From NCBI GenBank assembly GCA_022822575.1, contig JAJEBJ010000037.1, positions 1-8,319 on the forward strand: a DNA stretch of 8,319 nucleotides. The letters run 5' to 3'. This stretch comes from Alphaproteobacteria bacterium (GTDB taxonomy: Bacteria > Pseudomonadota > Alphaproteobacteria > SP197). This document shows, piece after piece, positions 5,989-8,319 of this stretch; the stretch's first letter is position 1; each line of letters opens with the position of its first letter. The notes below the pieces were generated by a model, which worked only from the letters and a program-made list of their open reading frames with translations, was not told the DNA's origin and did not search any database. A program made the translations under genes and the position numbers.

Positions 5989-6966
5989 CTGAGCACGTTC
6001 AACGAACCGGCCATCGGGACGTACCACGGAAAGTTCAGCGGCATCAGCACGATGATGCGCCTGCCGCACGTGACCAACCCGGATGGGCTCGACATCGCAT
6101 TGGTCGGCGTTCCCTACGACATGGGAACCTTCGTGCGGCCGGGTGCGCGCATGGCCCCGGCCCAGATTCGCGACATGTCGCGCTTCATTCGCAACGTCAA
6201 CCCGGCAACAGGCGTGGCGCCCTTCACGTTGTGCCAGGTGGCGGATTTCGGCGACGCCCCGGTCAACCCGATGAACGTCGAGGGCACGATCGAGAAGGTG
6301 ACCGTCTTCTTCGAGATCCTGGCCCACGCCGGCGTCGCGCCCATATCCGCCGGAGGCGACCATACGATACCGCTCATGATCCTGCGCGGCATGCGCCGAG
6401 CCGGAAGGCTCGACGCGCCGGTTGGCATGATCCACGTCGACGCGCATGCCGATGTCCTCAGGACGAACGCCGATGTCTTCGAGGGCGTCGAGGTCAACCA
6501 TGGGACCTTCATGCGCCTTGCCGTCGAAGAAGGTCTGGTCGACCCGAAACGCACGGTGCAGATCGGCCTGCGCGGCTCGCAGTATTCCCATGACGCCAAC
6601 GACTTCGCCGTCGATGCCGGCATCCGCATGATCTACCAGCACGAGTTCGAAGAGCTCGGGCCCAAGAGGACGGTGGCGGAGATTCGGGCGCGGGCCGGCG
6701 ACGGGGCGATGTACTGTTCGATCGACGTGGACGGGCTCGATCCGACCGTTTGCCCGGGCACCGGGTTTCCCGAACCCGGCGGCCTGACCATGCGCGAAAT
6801 GCAGCAGATCCTGCGCGGCTGTCAGGGCCTCGATCTCGTCGGGGCAGACGTCTGCGAGGTCAATCCGTCCCTCGACCCGTCGGGCAACACGGCACTGGTG
6901 GCCGCCAACCTGATGTTCGAACAGCTCTGCATCCTCGCCGAGGCGGTCTCGAAGCGAAGGGCCTGA
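5989..6966 (+). CDS. Arginase/agmatinase-family ureohydrolase (agmatinase or guanidinobutyrase-like)
   Basis: A 325-residue binuclear metal (usually Mn) hydrolase that releases urea from a guanidino compound. Counting from CTG 5989, the metal ligands are all present: GGDH with H125; DAHAD with D151, H153 and D155; SIDVDGLDP with D246 and D248. TMMRLP near the N terminus, VEVNHGTFMRLAVEEGLVD and GLDLVGADVCEVNP resemble the agmatinase/guanidinobutyrase branch more than arginase. The substrate cannot be fixed from sequence: agmatine, 4-guanidinobutyrate, 3-guanidinopropionate or guanidine are possible. An in-frame GTG at 5935 would give 343 codons, but its added residues look non-coding and it lacks a good ribosome site; the CTG has GGAGG 5 nt upstream and gives the family length. 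It is divergent from meaB (132 bp) and convergent with the cytochrome gene. Confidence 0.9.
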   Translation: MSTFNEPAIGTYHGKFSGISTMMRLPHVTNPDGLDIALVGVPYDMGTFVRPGARMAPAQIRDMSRFIRNVNPATGVAPFTLCQVADFGDAPVNPMNVEGTIEKVTVFFEILAHAGVAPISAGGDHTIPLMILRGMRRAGRLDAPVGMIHVDAHADVLRTNADVFEGVEVNHGTFMRLAVEEGLVDPKRTVQIGLRGSQYSHDANDFAVDAGIRMIYQHEFEELGPKRTVAEIRARAGDGAMYCSIDVDGLDPTVCPGTGFPEPGGLTMREMQQILRGCQGLDLVGADVCEVNPSLDPSGNTALVAANLMFEQLCILAEAVSKRRA

Positions 6967-7013
6967 GGACCGTTAAATGGTCCGGTGGGCCGCACGAGTG
7001 TGACTTTCCGATA

Positions 7014-7034
7014 AAGGCCCCGGCAACCGGCCTT
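7014..7034 (-). terminator. Candidate terminator between ureohydrolase and cytochrome c genes
   Basis: AAGG-CC-CCGG, loop CAA, then CCGG-CCTT forms an 8-bp stem with a 2-nt bulge. Read on the minus strand it is followed by TTTAT-like sequence, so it may end the cytochrome transcript 12 bp after its stop codon; on the plus strand it could also serve the ureohydrolase. A competing CCGGC-GAAG-GCCGG hairpin overlaps it. The T-tract is short. Confidence 0.35.
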
Positions 7035-7045
7035 CGCCGGAGCGG

Positions 7046-7465
7046 TCAGGGATCCCCTTCCTGGAGCGACATCAGGTAGGCAATCACGTCGGCGCGATCC
7101 TCCTCGTCCTTCAGCTTGAAGACCATCTTGTTGCGCACCCTGGAGGCGTCCAGTGTCTCCTTCAGGAAGGCCTTGGGATCGGTGATGTAGGCGTCCACGC
7201 TTTCCGGGGTCCACACGAGGCCCGCCTCGCCGGCCTCGACCATGCTGGTGGAAAACCTGTAGTCCGCCGTTCCGGCCTGGCGTCCGAAGACACCGAGCAG
7301 GTTCGGACCCGCCGGCTTCGTCCTTCCGGCCTCCACCGAATGGCAGGCCTTGCATTTCCGGAACACCTTCTCGCCCCTGACGGGATCTCCCGGCGTGAAG
7401 GCGACACTCACTGTGACGAACGCCAACAACGCCAGCAACCCTGAAAGCAACGCGCCACGCATCAT
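7046..7465 (-). CDS. Small exported class I cytochrome c (cytochrome c2-like)
   Basis: A 139-residue periplasmic monohaem cytochrome. The signal peptide comprises MMRG, then hydrophobic ALLSGLLALLAFVTVSVA and a likely cut after VSVA (residue 22). The haem site CKACH (C38, C41, H42) lies in GEKVFRKCKACHSVEAG; PNLLGVFGRQAG at 54-65 and the distal methionine M114 in NKMVFKL follow, and the last helix ends in DVIAYLMSL, all typical of the c2/mitochondrial-like class. It would carry electrons between membrane complexes or to an oxidase. The frame extends upstream to 7516, but ATGATG at 7465-7460 begins the signal peptide directly; the ribosome site is weak (GAGAGA). It is convergent with the ureohydrolase and divergent from the amine-dehydrogenase-like gene. 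Confidence 0.93.
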   Translation of the reverse strand: MMRGALLSGLLALLAFVTVSVAFTPGDPVRGEKVFRKCKACHSVEAGRTKPAGPNLLGVFGRQAGTADYRFSTSMVEAGEAGLVWTPESVDAYITDPKAFLKETLDASRVRNKMVFKLKDEEDRADVIAYLMSLQEGDP

Positions 7466-7828
7466 GTCCGTCTCTCTTCGGCTTCCCCAGGCTTCGGCGG
7501 CGGAGCGTGACGACATCGCCGTTCACGGGTTTCCGCATTCCACCATGAACGGAGCGATCCCCGGGTCGGGGACCGGTGATGACCGACCTAGCTTCTATCC
7601 TCGCATGCACAGCGCCCGCAAGGGCACCAGCGGAGAGTACGCCGCGCCGGCAGCGCGACTGCGCTTCGCAGCCATGGCTGGTGAGGGAGAGACCTTGCGT
7701 CGTGCCCGCGATCCGGACTTCAGAATCACGACCGCACGATGCGCACGAGAGCCTTGATTGTTGTGCACTTCAATTGATCAGATAGGGATAATGGTCTTTT
7801 CGCCTCGATGAAGGTCACGATACCGCCC
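7466..7828. other. Intergenic region between divergent cytochrome c and amine-dehydrogenase-like genes
   Basis: No convincing gene is found in these 363 bp; the open frames have no recognisable motifs or good ribosome sites. It contains an inverted repeat GGTCGG (7564-7569) and CCGACC (7583-7588) with a 13-nt interior holding ACCGGT, upstream of the cytochrome gene. A markedly AT-rich patch at about 7754-7800 is likely the promoter region of the gene at 7829. Confidence 0.6.
7787..7792 (+). promoter_or_regulatory. Candidate -10 element for the amine-dehydrogenase-like gene
   Basis: GATAAT matches the sigma-70 -10 consensus at five of six bases inside a local AT-rich patch. The corresponding -35 at 17 nt (TGCACT) is poor, which would fit an activated promoter. 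Palindromic hexamers GTGCAC (7763-7768), CAATTG (7771-7776) and TGATCA (7775-7780) lie just upstream. The predicted leader to ATG 7829 is about 30 nt. Confidence 0.35.
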
Positions 7829-8319
7829 ATGAGCCGAGACCCGAGCCACGACATTCTCTTCGAGCCTGTGCACATCGGACCGGTCAAGGCGCCGAACCGC
7901 TTCTACCAGACACCTCAGTGCAGCGGCATGGGACGGAACTACCCCTCGTCCTGGGCCGTGATGCGCGGCATCAAGGCCGAGGGTGGCTGGGGGGTGGTCT
8001 TCGCCGAACAGTGCGACTTTCATCACAGCACCGACAACCCGCGCAACGTGCGCCTGTGGGATGCGCAGGACCTCCCCATCGTCGCCCGCATGGTCGAGGA
8101 AGTGCACGCCCAAAGCAGCCTCGCGGGCCTCATGCTGGCGCACAACGGCTACACGACGCCCAACCTGATCAGCCGCGAAACGCCTCTGGCGCCCTCGATG
8201 ATTCCGTCGTTCGGCATCGCTCCCGGCCATGCCCGTCCACTCGACAGGGCAGACATCCGCACGCTGCGCCAGGCGCACCGAAGCGCCGCGCTGCTCGCCT
8301 GCGAGGCAGGTTTCGACAT
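7829..8319 (+). CDS. Trimethylamine/dimethylamine dehydrogenase-like FMN oxidoreductase, 5' part only
   Basis: The first 163 codons of an Old Yellow Enzyme-type flavoprotein; the gene leaves the window on the right. The start MSRDPSHDILFEP and RFYQTPQCSG match trimethylamine dehydrogenase (TMADH) and dimethylamine dehydrogenase (DMADH), which oxidatively demethylate methylamines and pass electrons to ETF; full-length relatives have about 730 residues with a 4Fe-4S site and a second dinucleotide-binding domain. C31 (C30 after Met removal) aligns without gaps to the TMADH cysteine that binds FMN covalently. KAEGGW at 49-54 is conserved. From recalled sequence, TMADH Tyr60 is Gln61 here (as in DMADH) and Trp105 is Ala104. 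ATG 7829 gives the family N terminus exactly; an in-frame ATG at 7808 would add seven residues. Substrate is uncertain: dimethylamine, histamine or another amine. Confidence 0.85.
   Translation, partial: MSRDPSHDILFEPVHIGPVKAPNRFYQTPQCSGMGRNYPSSWAVMRGIKAEGGWGVVFAEQCDFHHSTDNPRNVRLWDAQDLPIVARMVEEVHAQSSLAGLMLAHNGYTTPNLISRETPLAPSMIPSFGIAPGHARPLDRADIRTLRQAHRSAALLACEAGFD

Noticed and set aside
5857..6642. 262-codon N-terminal extension of meaB
   Set aside because: It is antisense to the ureohydrolase and resembles no GTPase sequence; the real N terminus begins at ATG 5856.
7576..7785. Plus-strand small ORF (69 codons) in the intergenic region
   Set aside because: No ribosome site, no motif, and its end overlaps the AT-rich promoter patch of the next gene.
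7778..8278. 166-codon minus-strand ORF at the right end
   Set aside because: It is opposite the amine-dehydrogenase-like gene, whose frame matches a known family throughout.

Overview
The window is a stretch of a high-GC alphaproteobacterial chromosome, probably a Rhodospirillales-type or related marine or soil lineage. The placement rests on the dnaX / SRP RNA / divergent nudC arrangement, the alphaproteobacterial style of the DnaX zinc loop and the DnaX tail, and the gene content. No organism can be named from the sequence alone. Most of the window is ordinary chromosome. I see no transposase, integrase, tRNA, CRISPR array or phage gene.

Layout. Positions 1-1258 (minus) hold the N-terminal 419 codons of dnaX, which runs off the left edge. 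Just upstream, on the same strand, is an SRP (4.5S-type) RNA gene at about 1317-1407 with a plausible promoter. It is the main non-coding find. nudC (1486-2385, plus) diverges from it and is followed by gloB (2423-3193, plus). A minus-strand group follows: a secreted HEAT-repeat protein (3213-4094), a secreted Sel1-repeat protein (about 4133-4741, start uncertain) and a MeaB/ArgK-type GTPase (4903-5856). A 132-bp divergent gap separates meaB from an arginase/agmatinase-family ureohydrolase (plus, best start a CTG at 5989, stop 6966). A small secreted monohaem cytochrome c (7046-7465, minus) converges on the ureohydrolase, with a hairpin between them. After a gene-poor 363-bp divergent region, a trimethylamine/dimethylamine-dehydrogenase-like flavoprotein starts at 7829 (plus) and runs off the right edge.

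How the genes relate. dnaX and the SRP RNA are housekeeping genes (replication clamp loading; co-translational protein targeting). nudC and gloB look like a two-gene housekeeping and detoxification unit (NAD(H) or NAD-RNA hydrolysis; methylglyoxal pathway). The Sel1 and HEAT genes are 38 bp apart, both with export signals, and probably form a small envelope operon of unknown function. The ureohydrolase and the amine-dehydrogenase-like gene both suggest use of small nitrogen compounds (guanidino compounds, methylated amines), but nothing in the sequence ties them into one pathway. No clear undescribed multi-gene system is visible. The least explained parts are the Sel1/HEAT pair, the substrate-pocket changes in the amine-dehydrogenase-like protein, and the non-standard starts.
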